Source of the DNA: Diprion similis
Lineage: Eukaryota; Arthropoda; Insecta; Hymenoptera; Diprionidae
Assembly: GCF_021155765.1 (NCBI RefSeq)
Contig: NC_060107.1
Span: 14,556,501-14,620,500 of the forward strand
DNA: 64,000 bases
Direction of reading: 5' to 3'
Shown: positions 46,201 to 55,843 of the stretch, one piece after another
Position numbering within the stretch: the stretch's first letter is position 1
Layout: every line of letters begins with the position of its first letter
Program-made: the position numbers and the translations under genes
The notes under the pieces: generated by a model
What the model saw: only the letters and a program-made list of their open reading frames with translations
What the model was told of the DNA's origin: nothing
Databases searched by the model: none

Positions 46201-46508
46201 GATGCTTCTAGGGTTTGAGCACTTGATAAGCAAGCAGGATTTATTTCTTGGAATTTAATTTCGTTCTTAACGAGTATGGCTGTTCCACCACCCTGAATAG
46301 CATTAGGACGATCGTTTCTGATAATTGTATAGTTTTCTATGTTAACTTTGTACTTTTTGCTCAACTTAGTTTCACCCAACAGCACAAAATCCGGGTTTTG
46401 GTTTTCAATGAGGTGTTTTAGGTTCATCCTCCTTTGAATTGCTATCAATGAGTTTACGTTTATTGATATAATATTGAGTTTATCCAGAGTCAGGTTGTTT
46501 TCACTCAT
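43242..46508 (-). CDS. ORF2 of element B: APE endonuclease-reverse transcriptase
   Basis: 1088 aa. The APE endonuclease lies at about 1-245 with GETKL (E46), AGDLNAKHTSW (D155), DVCIAD and YDSDHNAI. The RT lies at about 540-800 with YRPISLLPNISKIFE, TQFGFRHRHST, CFIDLEKAFD, GLQQGTVNSPILFN and AFADDL. The C-terminus is colinear with element A and lacks RNase H. Catalytic residues match A, although the proteins differ at many sites. The start overlaps the end of ORF1 by 8 nt (ATGAGTGA, 46501-46508), a different coupling arrangement from the TAATG of the A family. Likely functional by inspection. Confidence 0.95.
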   Translation of the reverse strand: MSENNLTLDKLNIISINVNSLIAIQRRMNLKHLIENQNPDFVLLGETKLSKKYKVNIENYTIIRNDRPNAIQGGGTAILVKNEIKFQEINPACLSSAQTLEASVIKVKINRNYNLYIISGYAAGNGKTELIPELTRLCEELRLNEPRNLYILAGDLNAKHTSWLNAINNPRGVALNKWVAENEIDLRSKLFCSSVPSYPRGNSFLDVCIADQRLTFHNVVDNKKIESLPYDSDHNAIKVTVSFISGLPFCLEKKQPRIKFNFAKTKWDAFQKYLENTEDTNIPHAKNLTNREIDQFLNELENTITNAIAKKVPKAKSKNTLTAYTTHEIKELLKHKTFIINQINRLHKANPIGNLVRLNMLKDLLKITRKKINEKLKKSINEHWEKKIQNIASDKPDQLFPQINRLFRPRGSTQIPTLTIPQEKRQLLTEAGLPPEAQKIGVDRKYVITNQTDKLNVIGAHFAATNIQNDNLGKEQLTRLITKTANDLKNEIMSDHIQGKTLTTFTERNPAFGPRCDIPSAYFTSHAELLKIFRSLSNKKSAGYDNVPNIVLKHLPEKMIKSYCILFNNALNNTYFPTSWKTAKVIALLKKDKDSTNPTSYRPISLLPNISKIFESVINTSLTQFCDQNEVIPETQFGFRHRHSTLHAVNKFTSDICWSLNNNECVAACFIDLEKAFDTVWLDGLLYKLIKKRFPKELIKMLWVMLHDKKFIVTDGNNSSTKTFTIENGLQQGTVNSPILFNVFNSDILSLFELNTEPTKKAIAFADDLLIYVTGKKPSQMKLKLENLFRKVIDYYHSWKLKINTTKCETVLFRPNLTHLTKDARRNWKTFQISDSDNAGSQVPHKTAVKYLGINIDFQLKFNTHINIQLGKAKNAFNMANRLFYCRYLEPRIKVLCYLVLIRPIITYGCQIWFNISCGMMEKIRIFERKCLRACLGKWRSASSAYVRLISNLKIYEDAKVHRIDCFVLKLIRRHFANAAKIRSNSLISGPTLPNPMYFKKTLESGFIPPETFLYLDSEGYIQDKNNIPTIYHVFRGNHDKKIQYDPNLNCEDRDNTLIRFNPSLPTKDRTDEHRQNIKTFWWLDKKP

Positions 46509-48483
46509 TGTTGATTGGCAGGGCTATGATTTGGGTAAATAGCTCGAATAATTTTTGGATATTCTGCGCGTTTGTTGACACCGCTTCCTGGATTTTCTGC
46601 AGTTGGGCACTGATTCCGTTCAAGCTTGGGGTGTTTATATTTTGAAAATCAGTTATGGAAGAGGTGGCTGCGCTGTTCTGATTTCTATTATCATGGCTTA
46701 TCTCTAGATTATGGTTTTGGTTAGCATGCTGGTTATTAGACGCTATGTTTATTGCGGCTACCTCACTGTATGATATCTTAGGGTCTACGCTATTTGCTAT
46801 TTTATTTATCTTTGCTAATCTATTTTTTTCGTTCACTTCTAGTTTCTTTTTTATGCTTAGGTTATACTCGACTAGTTTCGGGCAACCGCGGTAAGACGCT
46901 GGGTGCCCGTACTCTTTACAGTGGACACAATATATCAAGGATTTATCGGTTAGGCCGTCGTCTTTTTGGATCTTGCACTCGCCTGGTCCGTGAGTTTCTT
47001 TGCATTTAACGCATCGGTAGCCTAGGTTACAGTTCGCCGCTACATGCCCTATTCGTTGGCAACGTTTGCATTGTATTTTATCATTTTTTTTCAAAGCTTC
47101 CCATTTCACCGATTGATAAAGTATCTTAGAGATGTTGCCTAGTTTAGAGAGATTGCTGTCAGCTGAGAGTTTTACCAGAAACATCGGCAGTGTTTTGTTA
47201 GATTTTTTTGCGTTTAGCGTTACGAAGTTAGACACACTTAGAAATTTTAGATCGTCAACATTGCTGGATTTGAGGTTTTCCAATATATCTGCGGGGGAAA
47301 ATCCTCCGTCAATACCTTTGAGCACTACGGTTTTAGTTTTATCCTCGTAAGGTGTAAACGTGAAAAAATCTAGCTTTCTTTCTCTCATTATCTTACAAAC
47401 TTTTTTGTATTCTGACAGTGATTCAACCGAGATTATATGTTTATTGTGTCTGATTCGTTTGATATGGAAGTCTTTGAAGCCCAATGTGCAAGTCATAAAA
47501 TTAGATAATACTAGCGCAGACTGGTTTAAAGCTATAATGGGTGGGGGTTTGTTAATTTTTTTACGTTTCTGAACCGAATGTGGACTGTCGTTGACACTGG
47601 TCTGCTGATCGTGGGGTTGTCGTGTCCGTTGATTTGTTTTATCGCTGGTGCGGCGATCGTCTGAAGTGTGTGAAGCCCCCACTGTGTCCGTATCGTCTTG
47701 GTCAGCTGCTGCTCCGGTGTTAGAGGATGTGGATGCTTGGTCAAGGCCGAGATGCCCAGGGAAGTTTGGTACTTCCACATAACTCGTACCATCATCGATG
47801 GTGTTGATCAATAGATCGATATTTTGATTTTTTTCTTTCGGCCTTGCTGTTCCTCCTTGAGGCGTATAGATCTGCGGTACCGAGTCTCTATTTACTCTTT
47901 TCCAGGATGCGATTTCGGATGACAGATTTGCATTGAGTTTCTTGAGCTCTTCTATTTCTTGTAGTGCATTCATTAATTTAAGCTCAAGGTTTGCTGGGGT
48001 AGTAATTTTGATGCTTGCCGACTGCGTGGCTTCCGTTTGTGGGTTGGTGATCTCTAGGTGATGGGCGAGATTTTTGTGGCTTTGGCGTTCATTCTCTGAA
48101 CCCGGGCTTTCGGCTTCTGTCGCAGGTTTGTTTTGTTCGCGAGGTGCGACAGTTGATGTTTCTTGCGTTTTCATTGTGGTTGGTTTTTTTCTTACAACGA
48201 GATTCGGTTTGATTGAGTACCTCGAGTTCTTTGGTTTTTTTTCCAGCTGAGTGATTTTTCTTGCTTGCGGCGTTATTTGGCATAGTCCAGACGGTTTTGT
48301 CATTTTTTCGGAAGGGAGAGTGTTGTCGCTCAGCGACTCGTCAGTAATCTCATCTTCTTCCTTGTTTAAGCCAGGTTGAACTGAACACTCACCCGATATG
48401 TCGGAAATTTTCCTTTTGTTTGCGCCCAAACTTTTATGCGGCGGTCGCATGGCTTTTAAGGGTTTTTTTTGGACCCTGTGCAT
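46501..48483 (-). CDS. ORF1 of element B: zinc-knuckle RNA-binding protein
   Basis: 660 aa. The disordered N-terminus (1-155) is followed by a coiled coil at about 164-195 (LELKLMNALQEIEELKK), a Ser/Thr/Asp-rich linker, a PRE_C2HC-like region at about 338-405 (FHIKRIRHNKHI, FFTFTPYEDK) and three zinc knuckles at about 472-535 ending in the HPASYRGC motif shared with A. The linker is unrelated in detail to that of A, while coiled coil, PRE_C2HC and knuckles are conserved. That is the expected pattern for a protein under selection in its domains. The first ATG is used, 84 nt from the element 5' end. Confidence 0.93.
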   Translation of the reverse strand: MHRVQKKPLKAMRPPHKSLGANKRKISDISGECSVQPGLNKEEDEITDESLSDNTLPSEKMTKPSGLCQITPQARKITQLEKKPKNSRYSIKPNLVVRKKPTTMKTQETSTVAPREQNKPATEAESPGSENERQSHKNLAHHLEITNPQTEATQSASIKITTPANLELKLMNALQEIEELKKLNANLSSEIASWKRVNRDSVPQIYTPQGGTARPKEKNQNIDLLINTIDDGTSYVEVPNFPGHLGLDQASTSSNTGAAADQDDTDTVGASHTSDDRRTSDKTNQRTRQPHDQQTSVNDSPHSVQKRKKINKPPPIIALNQSALVLSNFMTCTLGFKDFHIKRIRHNKHIISVESLSEYKKVCKIMRERKLDFFTFTPYEDKTKTVVLKGIDGGFSPADILENLKSSNVDDLKFLSVSNFVTLNAKKSNKTLPMFLVKLSADSNLSKLGNISKILYQSVKWEALKKNDKIQCKRCQRIGHVAANCNLGYRCVKCKETHGPGECKIQKDDGLTDKSLIYCVHCKEYGHPASYRGCPKLVEYNLSIKKKLEVNEKNRLAKINKIANSVDPKISYSEVAAINIASNNQHANQNHNLEISHDNRNQNSAATSSITDFQNINTPSLNGISAQLQKIQEAVSTNAQNIQKLFELFTQIIALPINNE

Positions 48484-48567
48484 TGGGGGCGGTGGGGTAG
48501 TACCCCGTGCCCCACTTTAGCGGTAATTGAGGGCTTGCAGCGCTTTTGGGCCCCACCCGCTAAGCAC

Positions 48568-48605
48568 ACGAGAACCGGTGCTTTCAACGTGGTATGGCCG
48601 TTGCC
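48568..48605 (-). pseudogene. 5S: 5S rRNA unit 10, 5' part (positions 1-38), right of element B
   Basis: Positions 1-38 of 5S, with positions 22-38 as the target duplication of element B. Confidence 0.92.
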
Positions 48606-48690
48606 GAGGGAGATAAATCTCTGCTTTTTCACATTCTTGGAAAAAGTGCCGAATCCTTTTTCCATCCATCTTTGGAATCAAAAAAAAAAA

Positions 48691-48790
48691 GATGCCAACG
48701 GCACGCGGTGTTCCCAAGCGGTCACCCATCCAAGTACTGACCGCGCCCAATGCTGCTTAACTTCGGTGATCGGACGAGAACCGGTGCTTT
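48691..48790 (-). pseudogene. 5S: 5S rRNA unit 11, 3' part (positions 22-121), cut by element C
   Basis: Directly follows the fragment right of B, so elements B and C occupy two adjacent 5S genes only 223 bp apart. It carries one substitution within the gene (AAGCAGCATTGG on the coding strand, where other copies have AAGCAACATTGG), inside the box A region. Confidence 0.94.
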
Positions 48791-49306
48791 GAAAATAAGT
48801 TTATTATAACCCACAATAAAAACCATGGTACATCAAGAAAAAACAAGAAAAGCTTACAAAACATGTTAACAATCAATTATATAACTAGTGCGTTATGGCC
48901 CTCAATGCGAGCACTACACGTCTGCTGCAGTCTCTTCTAATAGCTTTCAAGGTACGTTTCGTACAATCAATAGGAAATAATTGAAATAGCCCATAGAGGT
49001 TGCAAATGTATAATGCCTAGACTGGATGATGATCAGGAAAAAAGGGTAAAAAAACTGATCAACAGATTACTTAATTTCTAAGACCTTACACTAATACTTA
49101 CAAACTGCAATAAATAAAAGAGGATACGGGCAATAAATAAGAGGAGGGGGTAGGAAAGTAACAGGATAGAATATCCTTCGCGGATACATTATGATAATTG
49201 AGTGTAATAACGAAGCTGAAGATACTTAGAGTGCTAATTAGTGCTGTCACATGTACATCATTTTGTAAATCTGCATTTTTTGTGAGAGACAAGTTGGCTG
49301 CTATTG

Positions 49307-52300
49307 CTAGCGATTGAGCCACCAATACTTGTCACTGTTCTGTCTATGTCTGTCGGATACATCTTTGTCTGGTAAATCGGTGTTAAATCGCATTAGCGCG
49401 GTGTTGACATTCGGAGCGGGAGTGTATAAAATTTGTTTTTGTCGAGTGCCTCTCAATACATGATAGATGATAGGAATATTGTTTGCATCTTGAATGTATT
49501 CGTTCTCGTCCAGATAAGTAAAGGCCTCCGGCGGAATGAACCCTGATAACAAAGATTTGGCAAAATATAACGGATTCGGAAAAAATGGACCACGAATGAG
49601 ATTATTTTCTCCGATCTTTACTGCATTTGCGAAATGGTTCCTTATCAGCCTCAATATGAAGCAATCGATCCTGTTTATGTTCGCCTCATTATAGATTTCC
49701 GCGTTACTAATGAATCGAACATAGAGCGACGACGCCGACCTGTACTTGCCCAGACAGGCGCGGATACATTTTCTTTCAAAAACACGTATTTTATCCATGG
49801 TTCCCGCGCTCAGGTTGAACCATATTGGACACCCATACGTTATTATAGGTCTGATCAGAAGCAGGTAACATAGAATTTTTATCCTCTTGTCTAAATATTT
49901 ACAATAAAACAGACGGTTCGCACTGTTGAACGCCTTCTGTGCCCTTGCCAACTGGGCGTTGACGTGTAAATTGAATTTCAATTGAAAGTCTATATTAATT
50001 CCCAAATACTTGACTATATTTTTATGCGGGACCGCGTGACCTCCGTTTCTGCCGTCGGAGATTGAGAAATTTCTCCAATTCTTTTTGGTGTCACGATTTG
50101 CGAACTTAAGATTTGGCCTGAATAAAATTGTCTCACATTTTGACGTATTAATTTTTAACTTCCAAGTATTGTAATAATCTATCAGTTTTATGGAAAGTTC
50201 TTGCAGCTGTACTTTCAGTTCGGAGGGCTTGTTGCCTGAGATGTAGACAACCAGATCGTCCGCGAAGGCGATTGCTTTTTTGGAGGCAACCTTATTCAGG
50301 TCAAACAGTGTCAAAATATCGCTATTGAATATGTTGAATAAAATAGGCGAGTTGACAGTTCCCTGTTGCAGACCGTCGGCAATGGCGAACTTTATGGAGG
50401 ATGTATTTGATCCGTCACAGACGTGGAAATATTTATCATGCAACATGACCCACAGCATCTTTATCAGATGTTTGGGAAAATTCTTTTTCATTAGCTTATA
50501 GAACAACCCGTCCAGCCAGACGGTGTCAAATGCTTTTTCCAGGTCAATCAGGCATGCTGCCACGCATTCGCTGTTATTCAGAGACCAGCAGATGTCCGAG
50601 GTGAATTTGGATATTGCGTGGATTGTCGAGTGTCTGTGACGGAAGCCAAACTGGCTCTCAGGAATAATCTCGTTTTCGTCACAAAATACTGCTAAGGACT
50701 TGTTCACTACTACCTCGAATATTTTACTTATGTTTGGCAGCAGGCTGATTGGCCTGTAACTAGAGGGGTTTGAGCTTTCTTTATCTTTTTTTAGTAAGGC
50801 AATGACTTTGGCAGTTCTCCAACAATCAGGGAAGTACATGTTGTTCAGAGCATTGTTAAACAAAATACAATAATAACTAATAATCTTACGTGGTAAGTGC
50901 TTAAGGACTGCATTGGGGATGTTATCGTATCCCGCAGACTTCTTATTATTCAGGTTTTTAAATAACGTTAATAACTTGGATAGAGACGTAAAGTAGTTTG
51001 GAATTTCCTCCCTTGACGGACAAGTCGCTGTGTTGTGTTTAGAGAAGGAAACTACCGTTCTGTTGCTGGCTTTGTCTTCCTCCATCTCTCGTTTTAGTTC
51101 CGAAACTTTAGTTTCAACTATTTTTATAAGATTGGGTTTTCCTAAGTTAACGTTCTGGATATTTGTGGCGGCAAAATGCGCCCCGATCAAATTCAGCTTA
51201 TCGTCTTGCTTTGCAATAATGAAGTTATTTGACTGGTCCCTGGCCACGGCATCATGGGTGATTCTAGCATCCGTTAAAAGATTTTCTTTGTCGCTAGGTA
51301 CAGTTAAAATAGGTATAGGAGCTGAGCCACGGGGTCTGAAAAGTCTATTTATTTGCGGAAACATCTTGTCCGCTTTATCCATACTGATATTTCTGATTTT
51401 GTTTTCCCAATATCCGTTTACCGAGGTAGCGAGTTTTGTCTTAATTTTATTTCGGGTTTTTTTCAATAAGTCTTTTAGAATATTCAAACGTACTAGATTA
51501 CCTCGTGCATTTTGTTTGTGGAGTTTGTTTATCTGCGAGATTAAGTAAGTTTTGTGTTTGTGTAGATTTTTTATTTCGTGTGTGGTATATGCTTTTAAGG
51601 TGTTCTGGTTCGTTTTAATTTTCGGCACTATTTTATCTACGGCATCTTTGATAACGCTTTCAATCTTGGTTAGGTAACTATCAATTTCGGTATTAGCCAG
51701 ATTTCTATCGTCGGGGATTTCTAAATCCTTCGATTTGTCAACACACTTTGCGAAAGATTCCCAGTCTGTCGCGGCAAAGTTATATGAACGATTTTCGGTT
51801 TTTCTTTCTAAAACAAACGGAAGTGACGTATGAAATGAAAAGGACATTAGGATCGCATTGTGGTCACTGTCGTACGGTAGCGACTCGAGCCTGTAATCTT
51901 CTGTTATTCCATGAGCCGTTAATCTGTTGTCCGCTAAGCATATGTCAATAAATGAACTCCCTCGCGGATATGAAGGCAACAGTGAGCCAAATAGCTGCAG
52001 TCTTAGATTAATTTCGTTATCATGAATCCATTTATGCAACAATACGCCTCTGGGATTATTGGTTGCGTTCTGCCACGAGGTGTGTTTTGCATTGAGATCT
52101 CCAGCCAAAATATACAGGTTCGAGGGATCAGATAAATCCAACTCTTCAAAGAGCTTACCGATCTCAGGAATAAATTCTTTTTTATGACCACCCGGTGCAT
52201 AAGCAGCAATTATGAATAAGTTGAGAGAGTTGTTAACTTTCAATTTGACGACCGAAGCTTCTAAGACTTTTGCCCCTGACAAACATACTGGCGTAATCTG

Positions 52301-52561
52301 CACAAATTCAAATGGGTTCTTTATCAGCATTGCAGTTCCACCGCCCTGCTTTGAATACGGTCTATCGTTTCTGATCATTGTATAATTTTCAATAGCAATT
52401 TTGAATCGACTGTTAAGCTTTGTTTCGCTTAGAAGGACAAAGTCTGGTTTGTACTTGGCTACTAATTCGGATAGGTTAATCCTGCGTTGAATGGTGATAA
52501 TAGAGTTTACATTAATCGCAATGATATTAAGTTTCTCGACCCTGAGCTTATTTTCTGCCAT
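49307..52561 (-). CDS. ORF2 of element C: APE endonuclease-reverse transcriptase
   Basis: 1084 aa, uninterrupted and almost identical to ORF2 of A, with all endonuclease and RT motifs present (ETKL, AGDLNAKHTSW, SDHNAI, DLEKAFD, AFADDL). Private replacements include RPYSKQ for RPNSKQ and SKLL for SELL. It shares VFERKC, HKNIVK and ILCYLLL with D against A, where the A forms appear to be private. The start overlaps the ORF1 stop as TAATG at 52561. Confidence 0.94.
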   Translation of the reverse strand: MAENKLRVEKLNIIAINVNSIITIQRRINLSELVAKYKPDFVLLSETKLNSRFKIAIENYTMIRNDRPYSKQGGGTAMLIKNPFEFVQITPVCLSGAKVLEASVVKLKVNNSLNLFIIAAYAPGGHKKEFIPEIGKLFEELDLSDPSNLYILAGDLNAKHTSWQNATNNPRGVLLHKWIHDNEINLRLQLFGSLLPSYPRGSSFIDICLADNRLTAHGITEDYRLESLPYDSDHNAILMSFSFHTSLPFVLERKTENRSYNFAATDWESFAKCVDKSKDLEIPDDRNLANTEIDSYLTKIESVIKDAVDKIVPKIKTNQNTLKAYTTHEIKNLHKHKTYLISQINKLHKQNARGNLVRLNILKDLLKKTRNKIKTKLATSVNGYWENKIRNISMDKADKMFPQINRLFRPRGSAPIPILTVPSDKENLLTDARITHDAVARDQSNNFIIAKQDDKLNLIGAHFAATNIQNVNLGKPNLIKIVETKVSELKREMEEDKASNRTVVSFSKHNTATCPSREEIPNYFTSLSKLLTLFKNLNNKKSAGYDNIPNAVLKHLPRKIISYYCILFNNALNNMYFPDCWRTAKVIALLKKDKESSNPSSYRPISLLPNISKIFEVVVNKSLAVFCDENEIIPESQFGFRHRHSTIHAISKFTSDICWSLNNSECVAACLIDLEKAFDTVWLDGLFYKLMKKNFPKHLIKMLWVMLHDKYFHVCDGSNTSSIKFAIADGLQQGTVNSPILFNIFNSDILTLFDLNKVASKKAIAFADDLVVYISGNKPSELKVQLQELSIKLIDYYNTWKLKINTSKCETILFRPNLKFANRDTKKNWRNFSISDGRNGGHAVPHKNIVKYLGINIDFQLKFNLHVNAQLARAQKAFNSANRLFYCKYLDKRIKILCYLLLIRPIITYGCPIWFNLSAGTMDKIRVFERKCIRACLGKYRSASSLYVRFISNAEIYNEANINRIDCFILRLIRNHFANAVKIGENNLIRGPFFPNPLYFAKSLLSGFIPPEAFTYLDENEYIQDANNIPIIYHVLRGTRQKQILYTPAPNVNTALMRFNTDLPDKDVSDRHRQNSDKYWWLNR

Positions 52562-54456
52562 TATGTGTCATCGGCTGAAAAGAAATTATCGAGTTGGGAG
52601 TATAAGTTCTGGATACTGAGCGAATTCTGAGCAACGGCTTCTTGAATTTTCAGTAACTGGTTACTAAGAAACTCAAAGAAATTTTTACTAACGTCGCTAC
52701 CTTCAGAGTTTTGCGCGAAGGGCTTTTCGGACGTCGCGATTGAGTCGACTCTCTGATTCGATTTGTGGTCTGGTCGCTGCTCTTTATTTGTTGTACCTGC
52801 TACGATTGCACTATAAGTGGTCTTGGGCTCTACTGCTTTGCTGATTTTTTGTAAATTGACCGGTTTATTTTGGTTGGCTTCTTCAATTTTTTTTCTAATC
52901 ATGTTATCGTACTCTACTAATTTTGGGCAACCCCTGTAAGATGCCGGATGGCCGTACTCTTTGCAATTTACACAGTAAATAGTTGACTTATCAGATGGCG
53001 TGTCTGCAGCCTGGGGTTTGATACTGCATTACCCTGGTTCGTGAGAAGTAGCGCATTTAACGCATCGAAAGTCTAGGTTGCAATTGTTGGCTACGTGGCC
53101 GATTCTTTGACAACGCTTACATTGTATTCTGTTCGCTTTTTTCAACGCTTCCCAAGTTACTGCTTGGTACAGGACTTTTTTTACGCTAGATAATTTCAAC
53201 ACATTACTATTTGCCGATATTTTCACTAGGAATATAGGTAAGACTCTGTTATTTTTTTTCGAGTTCACTGTCGAAAAACTTGTGACCTGTAAAAATTCTA
53301 AGCCCTCTACATTTTGAGCTTGTAAATCTTCGAGAATGTTCTGAGGGTCAAAGTCGCCTTCTATACCCATCAGTAAGACTGTTTTAAGTTTTTCGTCGCT
53401 GGGCGTGAAAGTGAAGAAGTTAATTTTTCTTTCTTTCAGACGTTCGCAAGTCAGTTTGTAATCCTGCTTGTTACTGACAACGATTAAATGTTTGTTATTT
53501 CTGATTCTTTTTATGTGAAAATTTTTTGTGTTCATTGAAATTGCCATGAAATTTAAGATGACTTTAGCTGATTGACCTACTGTTATTATCGGTGGGGGTT
53601 TCGTTTGTTTTTTTAGATATTGAGTGGGCAACGCGATACCGGATGGGTGGAGTGACGATTGTTCTCGTCGATGCTGCGAAAGTCTTGTCGCATCTTGGAG
53701 ATGGTCGTCGGAGAGAACACAGGAAGCGTCCGAGTTGGAGTTGTTATGGGTCGCAGTTGACGATAAGCCGCTGGTCGACGGAGGGTATTGTTGATCATCA
53801 CGATGTAATCCGCTCATCTCTGGGGTATTGTTCTGGTTCGGGTTGGCGTCAACATCGTTTGCTGATTTCAATTCAGCAACGGTAAAATTTGTCCTCATTT
53901 TGAGGGACTCAATTTCGGATGCTAGCTCATGGTTCGCTTTTTTTAATTCTTCAATTTCATTCAGAGCCACGGTTAATTTCAATTCCAGCTCAGAGGCTTG
54001 ATGGGCTGCCGGCCTGACTCGGTTTGCAGCGGCTGTGTCTAGCATCCGAATATCTTCTGGTGTTCCGGCCTTCCGGTTGTCGGTGTTTGTTTTCGGAGAT
54101 TCGTTGATATTTTTTAAGATTTCGCGGGCTTCTGATGGTTCGGAATTGTCTGCGATTTCAGGCTTCATCTTTTTTCTTACTACTAAGTTGGGTTTAGGCA
54201 TGCATTTCGCACTCTTGCCACGTCTTGCTAATGATGAAGTCATCGTCGAGACCACCTGTGACTTTCCGGACGCGCCAGTATTTTTGGTCGAACTGCTGGG
54301 CAAACCCTTATCGTGGATGGGCTTCGATATTGCCTCATCGTCGTTGTTTGTATCGGCAAGAATTATTGAGTCATTAGATGAATCCTCAGCTTTCCTTTTC
54401 CCTTGAGGCCTGATTATAGGTCCTGAGTGATTACTTGGCGGCGGTGGGGTTTTCAT
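52561..54456 (-). pseudogene. ORF1 of element C, with one premature stop
   Basis: Same 631-codon frame as in A and D, but the Lys codon in SHEPGK, within the second zinc knuckle, is TAA here (53029-53031; AAA in A and D). Translation would end after about 475 residues and lose the third knuckle and the C-terminus. The frame is otherwise open to its normal end at 52561. The stop is a single substitution, so inactivation is recent. Element C could only move with ORF1 protein supplied by another copy. Confidence 0.93.
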
Positions 54457-54689
54457 ACTTTTTAAGTCGAGGTAAATTTCGGTTTAGCGGCAGGGGGTGA
54501 GCCCCCCCCCCCCCCTTGCCAACAACGTTATCAGCTTCACTTGCACGGATGCGTTGCACTTCACTCGATACGGAATAAACCAGATCGACTGGAATCGTAC
54601 ACTCCTTGCGCTACGATTTCACCACAAGGCAAGTACTTCGAGCAATAACATCAACATTACCTAATCATCCGAGAGCTCGGAGCAGACTG

Positions 54690-54727
54690 ACGAGAACCGG
54701 TGCTTTCAACGTGGTATGGCCGTTGCC
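54690..54727 (-). pseudogene. 5S: 5S rRNA unit 11, 5' part (positions 1-38), right of element C
   Basis: Positions 1-38 of 5S, with the 17-nt target duplication. Confidence 0.92.
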
Positions 54728-54812
54728 GAGGGAGATGAATCTCTGCCTTTTCACATTCTTGGAAAAAGTGCCGAATCCTTTTTCCATCCATCTTTGGAAT
54801 CAAAAAAAAAAA

Positions 54813-54933
54813 GATGCCAACGGCACGCGGTGTTCCCAAGCGGTCACCCATCCAAGTACTGACCGCGCCCAATGTTGCTTAACTTCGGTGATCGGACGAG
54901 AACCGGTGCTTTCAACGTGGTATGGCCGTTGCC
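54813..54933 (-). rRNA. 5S: 5S rRNA, unit 12
   Basis: Full copy; the flanking spacer has the CTCTGCCTTTTCAC variant that is also seen right of element D. Confidence 0.95.
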
Positions 54934-55018
54934 GAGGGAGATGAATCTCTGCCTTTTCACATTCTTGGAAAAAGTGCCGAATCCTTTTTCCATCCATCTT
55001 TGGAATCAAAAAAAAAAA

Positions 55019-55139
55019 GATGCCAACGGCACGCGGTGTTCCCAAGCGGTCACCCATCCAAGTACTGACCGCGCCCAATGTTGCTTAACTTCGGTGATCG
55101 GACGAGAACCGGTGCTTTCAACGTGGTATGGCCGTTGCC
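55019..55139 (-). rRNA. 5S: 5S rRNA, unit 13
   Basis: Full copy followed on the coding strand by a long T run; counterpart of unit 16 at an offset of 6537 bp. Confidence 0.95.
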
Positions 55140-55221
55140 GAGGGAGAAGAATCTCTGCTTTTTCACATCCTTCAATAAAGTGGAAAATCCATTTCCAATC
55201 CATCTGTGGAATCAAAAAAAG

Positions 55222-55321
55222 AATGCCAACGGCACGCGGTGTTCCCAAGCGGTCACCCATCCAAGTACTGACCGCGCCCAATGTTGCTTAACTTCGGTGA
55301 TCGGACGAGAACCGGTGCTTT
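55222..55321 (-). pseudogene. 5S: 5S rRNA unit 14, 3' part (positions 22-121), cut by element D
   Basis: Same breakpoint as the other three interrupted units, with the ATTC 3' end variant. Six extra bases (TGCTTT, plus strand, 55322-55327) separate it from the element 3' end. Confidence 0.94.
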
Positions 55322-55843
55322 TGCTTTGAAAATAAGTTTATTACAACCCACAATAAAAACCATGGCACATCAAGAAAAAACAAGAAATACTTACAAAACA
55401 TGTTAACAATCAATCATATAACTAATGCGTTATGGCCCTCAATGCGAGCACTACACGCCTGCTGCAGTCTCTTCTAGTAGCTTCCAAGGTACGTTTCGTA
55501 CAATCAATATGAAATAATTGAAATAGCCCATAGAGGTTGCAAATGTATAATGTCTAGACTGGGTGATGATCAGGAAAAAGGGGTACAAAAACTGATCAAC
55601 AGATTACTTAATTTCTAAGACCTTACACTAATATTTACAAACTGCAATAAATAAAAGAGGATACGGGCAATAAATAAGAGGAGGGGGTAGGAAAGTAACA
55701 GGATAGAATAGCCTTCGCGGATACATTATAATAATTGAGTGTAATAACGAAGCTGAAGATACTTAGAGTGCTAATTAGTGCTGTCACATGTACATCATTT
55801 TGTAAATCTGCATTTTTTGTGAGAGACAAGTTGGCTGCTATTG

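Larger units (their letters stand above)
42835..48567 (-). mobile_element. 5S-inserted Jockey-clade non-LTR retrotransposon, copy B (second family)
   Basis: A LINE of about 5.73 kb at the identical 5S position. It has a short 84-nt 5' UTR (48484-48567), ORF1, ORF2 and an about 407-nt 3' UTR ending AATAAACTTCTTT followed by about 14 extra A residues, a real poly(A) tail. The 17-nt duplication lies at 42818-42834 and 48568-48584. Its proteins have the same architecture as A/C/D but are substantially diverged from them, so B is a separate family with the same target. An internal A tract follows ORF2 (43222-43237). Both ORFs are open. Confidence 0.93.
48791..54689 (-). mobile_element. 5S-inserted Jockey-clade non-LTR retrotransposon, copy C
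   Basis: A full-length LINE of 5899 bp, same family as A and D, at the same 5S nucleotide with duplications at 48774-48790 and 54690-54706. ORF2 is open; ORF1 has one nonsense codon. Its left flank and 3' UTR match those of A, including the GAGATAAAT spacer variant, whereas its 5' UTR and right flank match those of D. It therefore looks like a recombinant or a product of gene conversion. Confidence 0.93.
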
